A stretch of 64,000 bases of DNA from JAGVPT01 sp963827085 (GTDB taxonomy: Bacteria > Bacteroidota > Ignavibacteria > UBA10030 > UBA8401). Below the pieces are notes generated by a model. That model worked only from the letters and a program-made list of their open reading frames with translations. It was not told the DNA's origin and ran no database searches. The stretch is taken from the NCBI GenBank assembly GCA_963827085.1, contig CAWGZY010000003.1, forward strand, positions 620,001 through 684,000. The letters run 5' to 3'. Made by a program: the position numbers and the translations under genes. Within the stretch, counting starts at the first letter, position 1; the number at the start of each line of letters is the position of its first letter. Shown one piece after another: positions 43,020 to 51,886 of this stretch.

Positions 43020-43382
43020 TCAAACTTTCGGTTGTTCTTTTGCCGAGTGCGCATCGTCGTACGACCAGCCGCATCTCCGGCGCCATTCTTCCTTAAATTT
43101 ATCGCGTTCTTCGGGAGACATCGCCGACAGTTTTTCTTCGAACCGATGCTTCCACCGGTCATGCCGCCATCCGTTTGCATGTCTCCATGGACCCCATCCG
43201 CGAAGGAGAATGTGGGATAACAGAAGCAGTCCAAGCGCCTGCCAAAATGTTACAGCCGGTCCATGGAAAATATCGGGCACCAGCACATTCCATAACTCCA
43301 TGACGACGGCGCCGAGTATCAGCATTCCTACGATCATCACCACTACAAATTTCGCAGCCTTCATAAGCCACCAATGTTTCAT
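43020..43382 (-). CDS. Membrane protein with Arg-rich cytoplasmic or periplasmic tail, ECF partner
   Basis: A 120-residue protein with two hydrophobic segments (about 8-30 and 43-60) and a tail rich in Trp, Arg and Glu; the tail segment MSPEERDKFKEEWRRRCG resembles the charged helix of Spy/CpxP-type or heavy-metal-stress proteins. The ATG at 43382 is preceded by AGGAGG ten bases away; an ATG nine bases upstream is too close to it. Its gene follows an ECF sigma factor by 14 bp, so it could be the anti-sigma or membrane sensor, though it has no zinc-binding anti-sigma motif. Confidence 0.7.
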   Translation of the reverse strand: MKHWWLMKAAKFVVVMIVGMLILGAVVMELWNVLVPDIFHGPAVTFWQALGLLLLSHILLRGWGPWRHANGWRHDRWKHRFEEKLSAMSPEERDKFKEEWRRRCGWSYDDAHSAKEQPKV

Positions 43383-43396
43383 GATATACATTCCTC

Positions 43397-43966
43397 CTAT
43401 AAGTTTTCTGTTTCTTCGTACAATTCTTGAAGTTGTTCGCGCAGGAACAGCACCGCGTAGCGTTTGCGCGAAAGAAGCGTGTTCAACGGTTCACCCGTTA
43501 TTTCTGCAATTTCCTTGAAACTCCGTCCCTCCAACTCGTGCATCACAAAAACATCGCGCTGTTCATCGGGAAGTTCATCGAGCGCTTCGGACAGTTCTGT
43601 CCACACCAGCGACCGTGCATAGACCCGGTCGGGGTTTTGGCGCGGGTCGAACAGGATCTCTTCAAGATTCAGCGGTGCAGACGGATCGTCGGCGGCAGAA
43701 GGAAGAGAATCGGGGCGGCGCTTCCGATACCAATCGATGATCTTGTTCCGGGCGACTGTGAAAAGCCATGCCGTCATTTTCTCGATAGGCTCTGTAACGC
43801 TGTAGCTCGTCGCCAGCTGATAGAAAACATCCTGCAGAATATCTTCCGCGTCCGATTGGTTGCGCACCCGCTTGCGGATGAAATCCAACAAGCGTTTACG
43901 TTCCGACCGGACCGTGTGGTCAAGCGTCGCAGCTGTCTCTTTTGAAATGGTAAGCGCGTCCGTCAC
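43397..43966 (-). CDS. ECF-type RNA polymerase sigma factor
   Basis: A 190-residue group 4 sigma factor. Region 2 reads NQSDAEDILQDVFYQLA with MTAWLFTVARNKIIDWYR, and region 4 reads LDELPDEQRDVFVMHELEG then SFKEIAEITGEPLNTLLSRK. Start at GTG 43966 has AAGGA six bases upstream; an ATG-initiated frame at 44002 would add 12 residues. Likely pairs with the downstream membrane protein. Target regulon unknown. Confidence 0.9.
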   Translation of the reverse strand: MTDALTISKETAATLDHTVRSERKRLLDFIRKRVRNQSDAEDILQDVFYQLATSYSVTEPIEKMTAWLFTVARNKIIDWYRKRRPDSLPSAADDPSAPLNLEEILFDPRQNPDRVYARSLVWTELSEALDELPDEQRDVFVMHELEGRSFKEIAEITGEPLNTLLSRKRYAVLFLREQLQELYEETENL

Positions 43967-44046
43967 ACAATGTCCTTGTTTATATCTTAAGACGAAGAAC
44001 AAAGAAAATTATTGTAATGTTTCACCGCAGAAACGAGAAGGAGAGG

Positions 44047-44074
44047 TGGAGCAGACCGGAGACTAGAAACCGGA
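44047..44074. repeat. Heptanucleotide repeats in the ECF/peptidase junction
   Basis: Four in-register heptads, TGGAGCA, GACCGGA, GACTAGA and AACCGGA, lie in the 157-bp gap between the ECF sigma gene and the aminopeptidase gene. Same 7-bp periodicity as arrays at 2.8 kb, 49.8 kb and 57.2 kb. Confidence 0.45.
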
Positions 44075-44123
44075 GGCATTGGTATTTCGTCAGGAAAATC
44101 GAAGGAAACCGGCATGTCACCTG

Positions 44124-45569
44124 CTACTCGACCGGGACATCGCCAATTTCTTTTTTCTTCATCAATGATTCAATTTCGTTAATTTCCCGCGGCGCTTCGC
44201 CCGAGAGAATTGTATGTCCTTCGGGAGTGATGAGGATGTCGTCTTCGATGCGCACGCCGATATTGAAGAATTTAGGATCGACACCTTCGGCGTTTTCAGG
44301 GATGTAAATTCCCGGTTCGATCGTATAAATTACTCCGGGTATCATCATGCTTGAACTTACATCATGAACGTCGAGTCCGACCGCATGCCCAAGTCCGTGA
44401 GGAAAAAATCTTCGCAATTCGCGCTGGTTCTTTTCTTTCACGATACCGAGCGAAAACAATCCCTCCAGCAGCACTGAATCGGCTGTCACGCTCACATCTC
44501 TCCATACTGCGCCCGGCCTCATCATCGCAATGCACGCGTTCTGCGCGTTCAGGACAAGTTGGTAGACCTTCCGCTGCGGATCGCTGAATTTTCCGTTGGC
44601 CGGATACGTCCGCGTCACATCGCTCGCATAATTATGGTATTCCGCGCCGCAGTCAGCCAGAACGATATCGCCGTCGTTGATCGGCCTGCGGTTGGACTCG
44701 TAGTGCAAAATTACCGAATTCTCTGCCGCGCCCACAATGCAAGAGTACGCGTTGTACTCGGAACCTAATCTCCGAAAGACATATTCGTACACCGCTTGCA
44801 GCCCGTATTCCGTCATTCCCGGTTTGCACGACATCATGGCCTGTTTGTGGGCTACCGCACTGATATGAGCAGCTTTTGTCATCAACAAAATTTCTTCCGG
44901 GGATTTCACAGCGCGGTATTTTCTTACTATCGGCGCGGGATCGCGAATTTCAACTGTCGAATTTGCCGATTTCAATCGGTCCAAATATTCATGGACAGGC
45001 TGCAACAATTCCATCAACTCGCCCCCCGTTTCAGGGATAGGTGAGACGTAAACAGAATTTATCCTTCCCCCCCAAACTATGGAAGGAAACATTTTTCTGA
45101 ATGTTTGATTTGTGTAAGCTCTTTGAAAGCCGAGCAGCGTTACCGCGCCTTCCGGACCGAAACGCCGTCCGGTCCAGCTTTCACTCCGCGCATCCCGCGG
45201 CTCGACAAAAAGAATTTCACGGACTGTGTCAACTCTTGCTGAATCCTGTTCGCTGCGGAGTGCTACCCCTTTCGGAATCATAATCAATATGGCGTTCGGC
45301 TCGTTAAACCCGGTTAGATAATAAAAATTGTCGTCTTGCCGGTATGGATAGTCATCGTCGCCGTTTCTATTCTTTTCCGACGCGGAGAAGAAAATCGCGG
45401 CTGCCTCCGTGCCAATCTCCCCCATTAATCGTTCCCGTCTTTCTTTGTAAACAGAACCCGGAATCTGGTCTTTGTCGTAGACGAGATATTTCAATCCCTG
45501 CGTGAAGGCTGTTGCGGAAAAGAGAATCGATACGATGATCAGAGATCGAAAAGAAGAAGTTCGGATCAT
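44124..45569 (-). CDS. Secreted aminopeptidase P (M24B)
   Basis: A 481-residue Xaa-Pro aminopeptidase with an N-terminal signal peptide (LIIVSILFSATAFTQG), so periplasmic or secreted. The AMP_N domain (YLTGFNEPNAILIM) precedes the pita-bread domain with metal ligands in DCGAEYHNYASDVTRTYP, HGLGHAVGLDVHD, TIEPGIYIP and GVRIEDDIL. Start at ATG 45569; a frame extending to 45722 overlaps the MmcQ-like gene. Differs from the cytosolic M24 enzyme at 31-32.5 kb. Confidence 0.93.
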   Translation of the reverse strand: MIRTSSFRSLIIVSILFSATAFTQGLKYLVYDKDQIPGSVYKERRERLMGEIGTEAAAIFFSASEKNRNGDDDYPYRQDDNFYYLTGFNEPNAILIMIPKGVALRSEQDSARVDTVREILFVEPRDARSESWTGRRFGPEGAVTLLGFQRAYTNQTFRKMFPSIVWGGRINSVYVSPIPETGGELMELLQPVHEYLDRLKSANSTVEIRDPAPIVRKYRAVKSPEEILLMTKAAHISAVAHKQAMMSCKPGMTEYGLQAVYEYVFRRLGSEYNAYSCIVGAAENSVILHYESNRRPINDGDIVLADCGAEYHNYASDVTRTYPANGKFSDPQRKVYQLVLNAQNACIAMMRPGAVWRDVSVTADSVLLEGLFSLGIVKEKNQRELRRFFPHGLGHAVGLDVHDVSSSMMIPGVIYTIEPGIYIPENAEGVDPKFFNIGVRIEDDILITPEGHTILSGEAPREINEIESLMKKKEIGDVPVE

Positions 45570-45586
45570 GGGGTTTGAAAAAAAGT

Positions 45587-45961
45587 TTATCGGGATTTTT
45601 TCTTGACGAGCTTTTTTCGACCCGGCGATTTTGCGCTTTTCGCTATCAAGTCGTACGAGTGGTCGATCATTGCAAATATTTCGCGGGGCGGTATTGTCCC
45701 ATCGAGTACAACGGTGTTCCAATGCTTTTTGTTCATGTGGTATCCGGGCGTAACAGCAGCATACCGTTCCCGAAGTTCAATTGCCCGTTCCGGGTCGCAC
45801 TTCAGGTTAATCGTCAGCGGGTGGGCTTCGGTCATGATAAGGATGAAAATCTTACCGTTCGCCTTAAAGACAAGTATGTACTCATCAAAGGGGAATTCCT
45901 CTTTGACCTTTCCCCCCTTTTCCATACAGTGCGCACGGATCGTTTCCAGGTTCAATTGCAT
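45587..45961 (-). CDS. MmcQ/YjbR family protein
   Basis: A 124-residue protein of the MmcQ/YjbR fold (double-wing, CyaY-like DNA-binding). MQLNLETIRAHCMEKGGKV, ADGK-like KANGKIFILI and PGYHMNKKHWNTVVLDG are family marks. Start at ATG 45961 with GGAGGG upstream; the frame runs on to 46132 without support. Function in bacteria is unclear. Confidence 0.88.
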   Translation of the reverse strand: MQLNLETIRAHCMEKGGKVKEEFPFDEYILVFKANGKIFILIMTEAHPLTINLKCDPERAIELRERYAAVTPGYHMNKKHWNTVVLDGTIPPREIFAMIDHSYDLIAKSAKSPGRKKLVKKKSR

Positions 45962-46190
45962 TGCCGCCCTCCAGCATTTTTTCCTGCAGACACAACACCA
46001 AGTAAATAGAACATTGAGACGTTTTGGAATATGGGAACTATCGGGTAGCCGGGGATGGAGGCTCCTCCGGAGGGACATCATCGATCGGCTGTCATGGCAT
46101 AACGGCGGATCTGAAAAAAAATAGATGATCAAGTAATAACAATCATCGTCTACAAAGATGACCGGGGGAGAAAAGATTCAATTGAAATAT

Positions 46191-46871
46191 TTACAGCCTG
46201 GGTGCAAACGACACACCGAACGCCACATCCGTAACGTATTTAAGCGATGATACATATTGATTCAGGATATTTGGAAATCCGTACATGTACCGGGCCTCAG
46301 CAAATCCGGAAAACGATGAGCCCATCGCAATTTCAATCCCGGTGCGGAGAGAGGGCGCAAGCGTTCCGGCGACCCCTTCGCTCATCTGCCACGCCACTGC
46401 TTTCACTCCGGCAGCAACATACGGGCGCACTTTTCCATTAGAAAAATAATAGAGAATGTCGCTCCCGACATAGCCCAGGGCAAAGTCTAGATTGGATCGA
46501 GGTTGTAAAAATTGATTTGTAGAATAGATGTTCGCTTGGTTGATGTAGGGCAAATTCGACAAAGATTGGCCGACAGGTGCAGAAGGGGTATTGTAGAGAA
46601 CCACCCCAGCATTGAATTCTATTCGTATCGGTGAAACCCTGGAGAGGAGTGCATGAAGATCGATAGTGATACCATCACGTGCAACGTCGTCAATTTTAAA
46701 ACCCGTAAACCCTGTTGTAATCCCGAAATCTGCGCGGTCGTACGATTGGAATGAATGAAGTTCGCTTGCAGACATCTCGGAGCGAATCTGGTCATCGGCC
46801 AAAGGATACGAGCCTTGCGCAAAGGCCGACGTGCTCGCCGCAAAGAGACAAACACATATCACACTCTTCAT
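46191..46871 (-). CDS. Outer-membrane beta-barrel-like protein
   Basis: A 226-residue exported protein. Signal peptide VICVCLFAASTSAFA is cleaved before QGS; the mature part alternates hydrophobic and polar residues in beta-strand runs and ends in FGVSFAPRL, similar to small porin-like or OmpW-like barrels of Bacteroidota. No named family recognised. Start at ATG 46871 has GGAGG upstream. It follows the TPR gene by 64 bp. Confidence 0.75.
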   Translation of the reverse strand: MKSVICVCLFAASTSAFAQGSYPLADDQIRSEMSASELHSFQSYDRADFGITTGFTGFKIDDVARDGITIDLHALLSRVSPIRIEFNAGVVLYNTPSAPVGQSLSNLPYINQANIYSTNQFLQPRSNLDFALGYVGSDILYYFSNGKVRPYVAAGVKAVAWQMSEGVAGTLAPSLRTGIEIAMGSSFSGFAEARYMYGFPNILNQYVSSLKYVTDVAFGVSFAPRL

Positions 46872-46935
46872 AGCACAAACCTCCATGAAAGATTCTTCAA
46901 AGAAGGTACACAGCGGGAACATTGATGTCAAGCCC

Positions 46936-48786
46936 CTACAGGACATCGCCGCGTAATTCGCGGATTCTCTTCCGGGCCTGTTCGATCAACAAAGAATTGG
47001 GATATGATGCCAGAAGTTCCTCATAAGCATGAATTGCCTTTTCTTTGTCCTTCAATTGGAATTGATAAACTTCGCCGATGCCGAACTGCGCTTTGTCTCG
47101 AAAAATACTCTTTGGACAATCAGAAAGCAATTTTTGGTATGAAATGAGGGCTTCATTGTTTTGACCCACAACAATGGAAAGTTCCGCCTTCTTAATAAGA
47201 GCATTCTCAACAAGTGGAGCATCTGCAAAAGCCTGGACGACGGACGACAATACCGGAATTGCCTCCGAAAATTTCTTCTGGCGTTCCAGCAGGGCGGCGC
47301 GCGCATATTCCCTTAATGCGCCGGTATACCCTGCTTGATTCTCTTTAATAAAGTGAAGAAGCAGCAGGGCATCATTCGATTCATCGTCCGACAAAACCTG
47401 CGCGATCTCCTGAAGGATGGATGAGGCGCTGTCAAAATTCCCCTGGAAATATTGAATCTCCGCCAAAGAATACCGCGCTTGTGTTTTTTCTTCGGGCAAC
47501 GCAAACGGTGATAACAGGATACTCGAATACCGGTGAGATGCCTCATCGAGCTTTCCCTGCGCAACGGCGATCTCTCCGGTAGTTTCCAGAATTGCCGGAT
47601 ACATCCGCTGGGCAAGAGGAAGCATGAGCAGTGAATCGAGAATCTCCGCTGCCGCATCTAAGTCAAAAAAGCGCTTGTATTCCATCAGACCTGCACGATA
47701 TAACGCCTGCACGCTGACCTCAGAGCGCGGATATTCCTTTGACAACGAAAGATACAATTCCATGGCACCGTGATACCCCGGCTGCGACTCCGAGAGAAAA
47801 GCTCCGGACATTGCCTGTACATCGTTGAGCGTATCTGCAGTTGCACCAAGCTCCTCTACAGCGCGCGCATAGCCGAATTTCGCACTCGGTAATTGGGGCA
47901 TCCTTGGATAATTGTCGATTGCATACCGGTACGCTTTCGCCGCAACGGCGTATGATTTTTCCTTGAACACCAGATCGGCAAACGATACCATTTCAGCACC
48001 GTTCGAATGAGTCGATTCCTCAATTTGTTTGGAGACTTCGAACGCTTTGTCAAATCGTTTTCCTTCCATATAGAGCCATAGGAGCAACCGCCGGAACACA
48101 ACGCCTTTGTATTCCCCTGCGACGGCCTCTTCAACCGTCTTTGTCGCAGCCGTAAGGCCATCCTCCTTTGCAGTGAAACCTGCCAACCGTGATTCCACAA
48201 GATCAATTAAATGTTCATTGAGCGAAAGCATCGTCAGATCCTCACGTGTTGCCTCGCCATAGTTCATCATCAACGAATAGAGCATTGCCAGTTCCCCTGC
48301 GAACAACGTCGGCTCGCCGATTTCCTTTCTTCCCCGAAGATAGGTAGCGATCGATTTATCGAAAAGCCGATTATCCGATTGGACCATGCTGACGATCGTG
48401 TAGCTTGTCGCGTTTTTCGGTGCAACAGCGATTGCGGCGTTCCACATCGAATCCCCGCGCGCCTCGTTCCCCGACTTGTAATACAGGGCCCCCAACGCTG
48501 CCATGATGTTAATATCCCGGGGCTGCTGATTCAGGCGGCGCACGCTGATAGCGATCGCTCCATCATAATTTTTCAATTGCGTGTAACAGCGACGAAGACC
48601 GTCGAAGTATGCATAGTTCACCGAATCGGCACGGACAAGGTCTTCGTACAATTGACACGCACGGTCATACTCTCCCGCCTGCTCAAAACTTTGTGCCAAA
48701 CGAAACTTGTTCACCGCATCCTGAGTTTGAGCCGATGTGTGAGAAGACAGCACAAAAAGGAATGTGAGAAAAAGTATGGCTTTCAT
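46936..48786 (-). CDS. Exported tetratricopeptide-repeat protein
   Basis: A 616-residue protein with signal peptide (LFLTFLFVLSSHTSA). The rest is a long series of TPR helix pairs; clear units include AGEYDRACQLYEDLVRADS, LGALYYKSGNEARGDSMWNA, RYSLAEIQYFQGNFDSASSI and the last block HAYEELLASYPNSLLIEQAR. Probably a periplasmic or outer-membrane-linked scaffold, similar to Bacteroidota proteins used in gliding or envelope assembly, but that is inference. Start ATG 48786. Confidence 0.88.
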   Translation of the reverse strand: MKAILFLTFLFVLSSHTSAQTQDAVNKFRLAQSFEQAGEYDRACQLYEDLVRADSVNYAYFDGLRRCYTQLKNYDGAIAISVRRLNQQPRDINIMAALGALYYKSGNEARGDSMWNAAIAVAPKNATSYTIVSMVQSDNRLFDKSIATYLRGRKEIGEPTLFAGELAMLYSLMMNYGEATREDLTMLSLNEHLIDLVESRLAGFTAKEDGLTAATKTVEEAVAGEYKGVVFRRLLLWLYMEGKRFDKAFEVSKQIEESTHSNGAEMVSFADLVFKEKSYAVAAKAYRYAIDNYPRMPQLPSAKFGYARAVEELGATADTLNDVQAMSGAFLSESQPGYHGAMELYLSLSKEYPRSEVSVQALYRAGLMEYKRFFDLDAAAEILDSLLMLPLAQRMYPAILETTGEIAVAQGKLDEASHRYSSILLSPFALPEEKTQARYSLAEIQYFQGNFDSASSILQEIAQVLSDDESNDALLLLHFIKENQAGYTGALREYARAALLERQKKFSEAIPVLSSVVQAFADAPLVENALIKKAELSIVVGQNNEALISYQKLLSDCPKSIFRDKAQFGIGEVYQFQLKDKEKAIHAYEELLASYPNSLLIEQARKRIRELRGDVL

Positions 48787-48833
48787 CAAAATTTATGATT
48801 GAAAAATTTAGATACAGTGATCGTGGAAAGGTT

Positions 48834-49730
48834 TCAACTCACGACAAAGTTCCGGGAGGGATCAGCTGATTTCAGTGTGTTCACCATAAGCATGGCGATC
48901 GTCATCGGTCCAACGCCGCCAGGGACAGGGGTAATCGCTCCGGCTACTTCTTTTACCGATTCAAAATCGACATCGCCAACGAGACGAGTGCCGGTTTTTG
49001 TCGAACGATCTTCGATGCGGTTAATGCCTACGTCAATCACCACAGCTCCCGGTTTTATCATCGATGCAGTGATGGCCCTGGCTTTCCCTATCGCAACAAT
49101 AAGAATGTCAGCCTGGCGAGTATAGTAGCCGAGGTCGGCAGCGCCGGTGTGCGCAACGGTCACAATCGCATTGCACCATTCTTTTTTCTGCAGGAGGATA
49201 TTGGCGATCGGCTTGCCGACAATGTTGCTCCGTCCGGCAACAACGACGTGTTTGCCGGATGGATTAATCGAGCTCCGTTTCAGGAGTTCCAAAATTCCTG
49301 CGGGTGTACATGGATAAAAGGTATCAGCGCCGACCATCATTCTGCCCGCGCTGATCGGATGGAAACCATCGACATCTTTTTCCGGTGAAATCGCTTCAAT
49401 AATTTTTTGTTCGTTGATATGTTTGGGAAGAGGAAGTTGGACAAGAATGCCGTGTATTTTTGGGTCGCTGTTGAAAGAATCGATCATCGACAGGACTTCA
49501 GCTTCCGAAATCGACGCAGGCACTTTTTCCGTAACGGAATAAAAGCCCAATTCTTCGCAGGCTTTTCCTTTGCTCTTCACGTACGACTCTGATGCCGGAT
49601 TTTCACCGACGAGAATGAAAGCGAGACCTGGAACAATTCCGGTGCGGGTTTTTAGTTGCAGCGTCGATTCTTTGACTTCGCGCCGAATCTCTTCTGATAT
49701 TTTCTTTCCGTCAATGATAATTGCCGACAT
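48834..49730 (-). CDS. folD: Methylenetetrahydrofolate dehydrogenase/cyclohydrolase
   Basis: Bifunctional C1 enzyme supplying 10-formyl-THF. The 298 residues show the active-site Lys in SYVKSKGKACEELG, the substrate motif VQLPLPKHI and the NADP loop GRSNIVGKPIANILLQ, then PGAVVIDVGINR and TPVPGGVGPMT. Start at ATG 49730, matching family N-termini; the frame continues to 49814 through a heptad-repeat region. Supplies the cofactor that Fmt and purine synthesis use. Confidence 0.96.
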   Translation of the reverse strand: MSAIIIDGKKISEEIRREVKESTLQLKTRTGIVPGLAFILVGENPASESYVKSKGKACEELGFYSVTEKVPASISEAEVLSMIDSFNSDPKIHGILVQLPLPKHINEQKIIEAISPEKDVDGFHPISAGRMMVGADTFYPCTPAGILELLKRSSINPSGKHVVVAGRSNIVGKPIANILLQKKEWCNAIVTVAHTGAADLGYYTRQADILIVAIGKARAITASMIKPGAVVIDVGINRIEDRSTKTGTRLVGDVDFESVKEVAGAITPVPGGVGPMTIAMLMVNTLKSADPSRNFVVS

Positions 49731-49771
49731 GGTGAATAATCTGTTTGTCCTAGAAGATTTTGGATTTAGAG

Positions 49772-49828
49772 GTAAGACGTAAAAAGTAAAACGAACTTCT
49801 TTCTCACTTTTCACATTATACTTTTCAC
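49772..49828. repeat. Heptanucleotide repeat array upstream of folD
   Basis: Eight heptads with one extra base after the fourth: GTAAGAC, GTAAAAA, GTAAAAC, GAACTTC, then TTCTCAC, TTTTCAC, ATTATAC, TTTTCAC. It fills most of the folD/YmdB gap (49731-49834). The longest and cleanest example of the 7-bp pattern seen at several junctions here. Confidence 0.65.
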
Positions 49829-49834
49829 CGGTTT

Positions 49835-50629
49835 TCAGAATTTTGGGAAGATAATTTGCTCTATCCTCAAGGCTTTTCCAGTCTCCACTTCAACTTCGAC
49901 CACAACCGCGCAGAGATGAACGTCGTTTGTCGCTGTCTCATACTTATACGGCGTCTGTTTCAGGAAGCGCTGAATAGCCTGGTCCTTATTCATTCCGATC
50001 ACCGAATCATACGGCCCCGACATGCCGACGTCGGTGATGTATGCTGTGCTGCGCGGAAGAATCTTTGCGTCGGCGGTGGGAGTGTGAGTGTGCGTCCCGA
50101 CGAGAGCGCTGACCCGTCCGTCGACATACCATCCCATCGCGATTTTTTCTGCGGTGGCCTCCGCATGAAAATCAAGAATCGAAATCTTCGTTTGTTCGTT
50201 GATCTTTCCGAGCGCCCAATCAACAGTTTTGAAGGGGTCATCCAGCGGCTGCATGTACGTCCTTCCCTGGACATTCAGGACGCCGACTTTCGCTTTTCCC
50301 TCCAACTCGTAGACCACAAATCCATTCCCTGCATTCTCACGCGGGTAATTCAAGGGGCGCAAAATATTTCTGTTCCCTCCCAGCACCTTGCGGGAGTCCC
50401 AGCGATCCCACACATGATTGCCGGACGTGATAACGTGAACGCCGAGATCGAAAAGCTTCTTTGCATCTTCCTCCGAAAGACCCTTGCCATCCGTGAGATT
50501 TTCTCCGTTCGCAATGCATAGATCGATACGGTGTTTCTCAACAAGGCTTTTGAGGATCGTAGAAGCCATCTCAAGCCCGGGCTTGCCGACGATGTCGCCG
50601 ATAAAAAGGATATTCAAATGGGAGGGCAA
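49835..50629 (-). CDS. YmdB-type metallophosphoesterase (TIGR00282)
   Basis: A 264-residue calcineurin-like phosphoesterase, predicted cyclic-nucleotide or related phosphodiesterase. Metal ligands are seen in LFIGDIVGKPG, NGENLTDGKG, TSGNHVWDRW, DFHAEATAEK and VGTHTHTPTAD. I place the start at TTG 50629 because AAGGA lies eight bases before it; other in-frame TTG codons exist at 50617 and 50671. Single gene, followed by a hairpin-free gap to folD. Confidence 0.9.
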   Translation of the reverse strand: MPSHLNILFIGDIVGKPGLEMASTILKSLVEKHRIDLCIANGENLTDGKGLSEEDAKKLFDLGVHVITSGNHVWDRWDSRKVLGGNRNILRPLNYPRENAGNGFVVYELEGKAKVGVLNVQGRTYMQPLDDPFKTVDWALGKINEQTKISILDFHAEATAEKIAMGWYVDGRVSALVGTHTHTPTADAKILPRSTAYITDVGMSGPYDSVIGMNKDQAIQRFLKQTPYKYETATNDVHLCAVVVEVEVETGKALRIEQIIFPKF

Positions 50630-50707
50630 AATTTTATTCCTTGTGTGAAATTGTGGAAAACTCCTACACAAGAAATATAGAGGAAATTGAGGTCAAATAA
50701 AAGGGAT

Positions 50708-50759
50708 TTCTCACGCGAAGTCGACGTGTGTTCATTGCTGTATCGATTTCGCGTGAGAA
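50708..50759 (-). terminator. Hairpin after the DUF6249-like gene
   Basis: Perfect 12-bp inverted repeat TTCTCACGCGAA (50708-50719) and TTCGCGTGAGAA (50748-50759) with a 28-nt loop. On the minus strand it is trailed by CCCTTTTATTT, consistent with termination of the gene ending at 50785. Confidence 0.65.
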
Positions 50760-50784
50760 TTATTCTTCAAAAGAAACCAGCAAC

Positions 50785-51144
50785 TCATTGAGGCTGGTTT
50801 AGCTTTTTGGATGCAATAGAATAGAACACAACCAGCCCAATTCCGCCAAGGAGAAGTATCATGCTCGGGAAAACCATTTCATCATGGTACCAGTTGTTCA
50901 GGACCGTAGCAACGAGAACTCCAACACCTACACATATCGCGACCAGACCCCATTTCAAACTCGACAAAGGATTTGTCGCGAACGCATGACGTTTGTACAT
51001 TTCCATGTAATCAGACGGGTTCAGTCCTTTTTCGATGATTGCTTTCCGCTCAATATGCCTTGAGTCAAATACTTTCCAAAGAATTGCTGCTATAGCGATG
51101 AACATTGTAATAGGAACCAGTATTCCCAACGTCCCTTCAGTCAT
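50785..51144 (-). CDS. DUF6249-like membrane protein
   Basis: A 119-residue protein with three hydrophobic segments: about residues 8-24, 60-78 and 90-108. The segment between the first two, RHIERKAIIEKGLNPSDYM, is the charged helix typical of DUF6249 proteins. GGAGG lies just upstream of ATG 51144. It is divergent from an ECF sigma gene, so the two may share a regulatory region. Function unknown. Confidence 0.78.
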   Translation of the reverse strand: MTEGTLGILVPITMFIAIAAILWKVFDSRHIERKAIIEKGLNPSDYMEMYKRHAFATNPLSSLKWGLVAICVGVGVLVATVLNNWYHDEMVFPSMILLLGGIGLVVFYSIASKKLNQPQ

Positions 51145-51301
51145 ATGATCCTCCGTGTAGAGTTGATTGATGTTCGTTTGCCTCTTTACTATCTTTGACT
51201 TGAAAAGAGAGGACAAGGTTGCGGGAAAGTCAAATGCTTTTTACGCAACCCTGGCTGTGCTTTTGAAGTCAAAGTAGTATGCACATACCGCGTAGATATT
51301 G

Positions 51302-51886
51302 ATGGAACCGCTGTCAGACCATGAGATCATTAACCGGGTTCTTGGCGGCAACACGCGTTCATTTGCCGATCTTGTAGAACGACACAAGGACAAGGCCATG
51401 ACGCTTGCGATGCGCATGCTGCGAAACCGGGAAGAGGCTGAAGAAGCGATTCAAGACGCATTCGTGAGGGCTTTCAACGCGCTCGGGCAGTTCGAGAAAC
51501 GGTCAACATTTTCGACGTGGCTGTACCGGATTTTGTTCAACGTTTGCTCGACTATCTTATCGAAGCGAGGGGAGCCGTTGCAATCAATCTCATCCGACAA
51601 ACCTGAGGAGGAATGGAGAGATGAAATTCCGGATCTTAGTGAGATTCCGGATTCGATTGTTGAGGGAAAAGAATTCAGGCAGCAGGTCATAGATTCGCTG
51701 AATGAGCTTCCCCCTTTGTACAGCGGAATCGCCACGATGTTCTACCTCGACGACCTAAGCTATGAAGAGATTGTTACAATCACCGGATCGCCATTAGGAA
51801 CCGTGAAGGCGCGTTTATTCCGGGCGCGCGCATTGTTGCGCGATGGAATCATTCGACGAATTGGTACCGAGGAGCTTGCACGATGA
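51302..51886 (+). CDS. ECF-type RNA polymerase sigma factor (RpoE-like)
   Basis: A 194-residue group 4 sigma factor: region 2 NREEAEEAIQDAFVRAFNAL with TFSTWLYRILFNVC, and region 4 LNELPPLYSGIATMFYLDD with SYEEIVTITGSPLGTVKARL. Start at ATG 51302. The zinc-finger anti-sigma gene overlaps by four bases, forming a standard sigma/anti-sigma pair. The divergent DUF6249-like gene 157 bp away is a candidate regulon member. Confidence 0.93.
   Translation: MEPLSDHEIINRVLGGNTRSFADLVERHKDKAMTLAMRMLRNREEAEEAIQDAFVRAFNALGQFEKRSTFSTWLYRILFNVCSTILSKRGEPLQSISSDKPEEEWRDEIPDLSEIPDSIVEGKEFRQQVIDSLNELPPLYSGIATMFYLDDLSYEEIVTITGSPLGTVKARLFRARALLRDGIIRRIGTEELAR

Noticed and set aside
45962..46132. N-terminal extension of the MmcQ-like protein
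   Set aside because: The conserved domain begins at ATG 45961 with a good ribosome site; the upstream part is Cys/Arg-rich noise.
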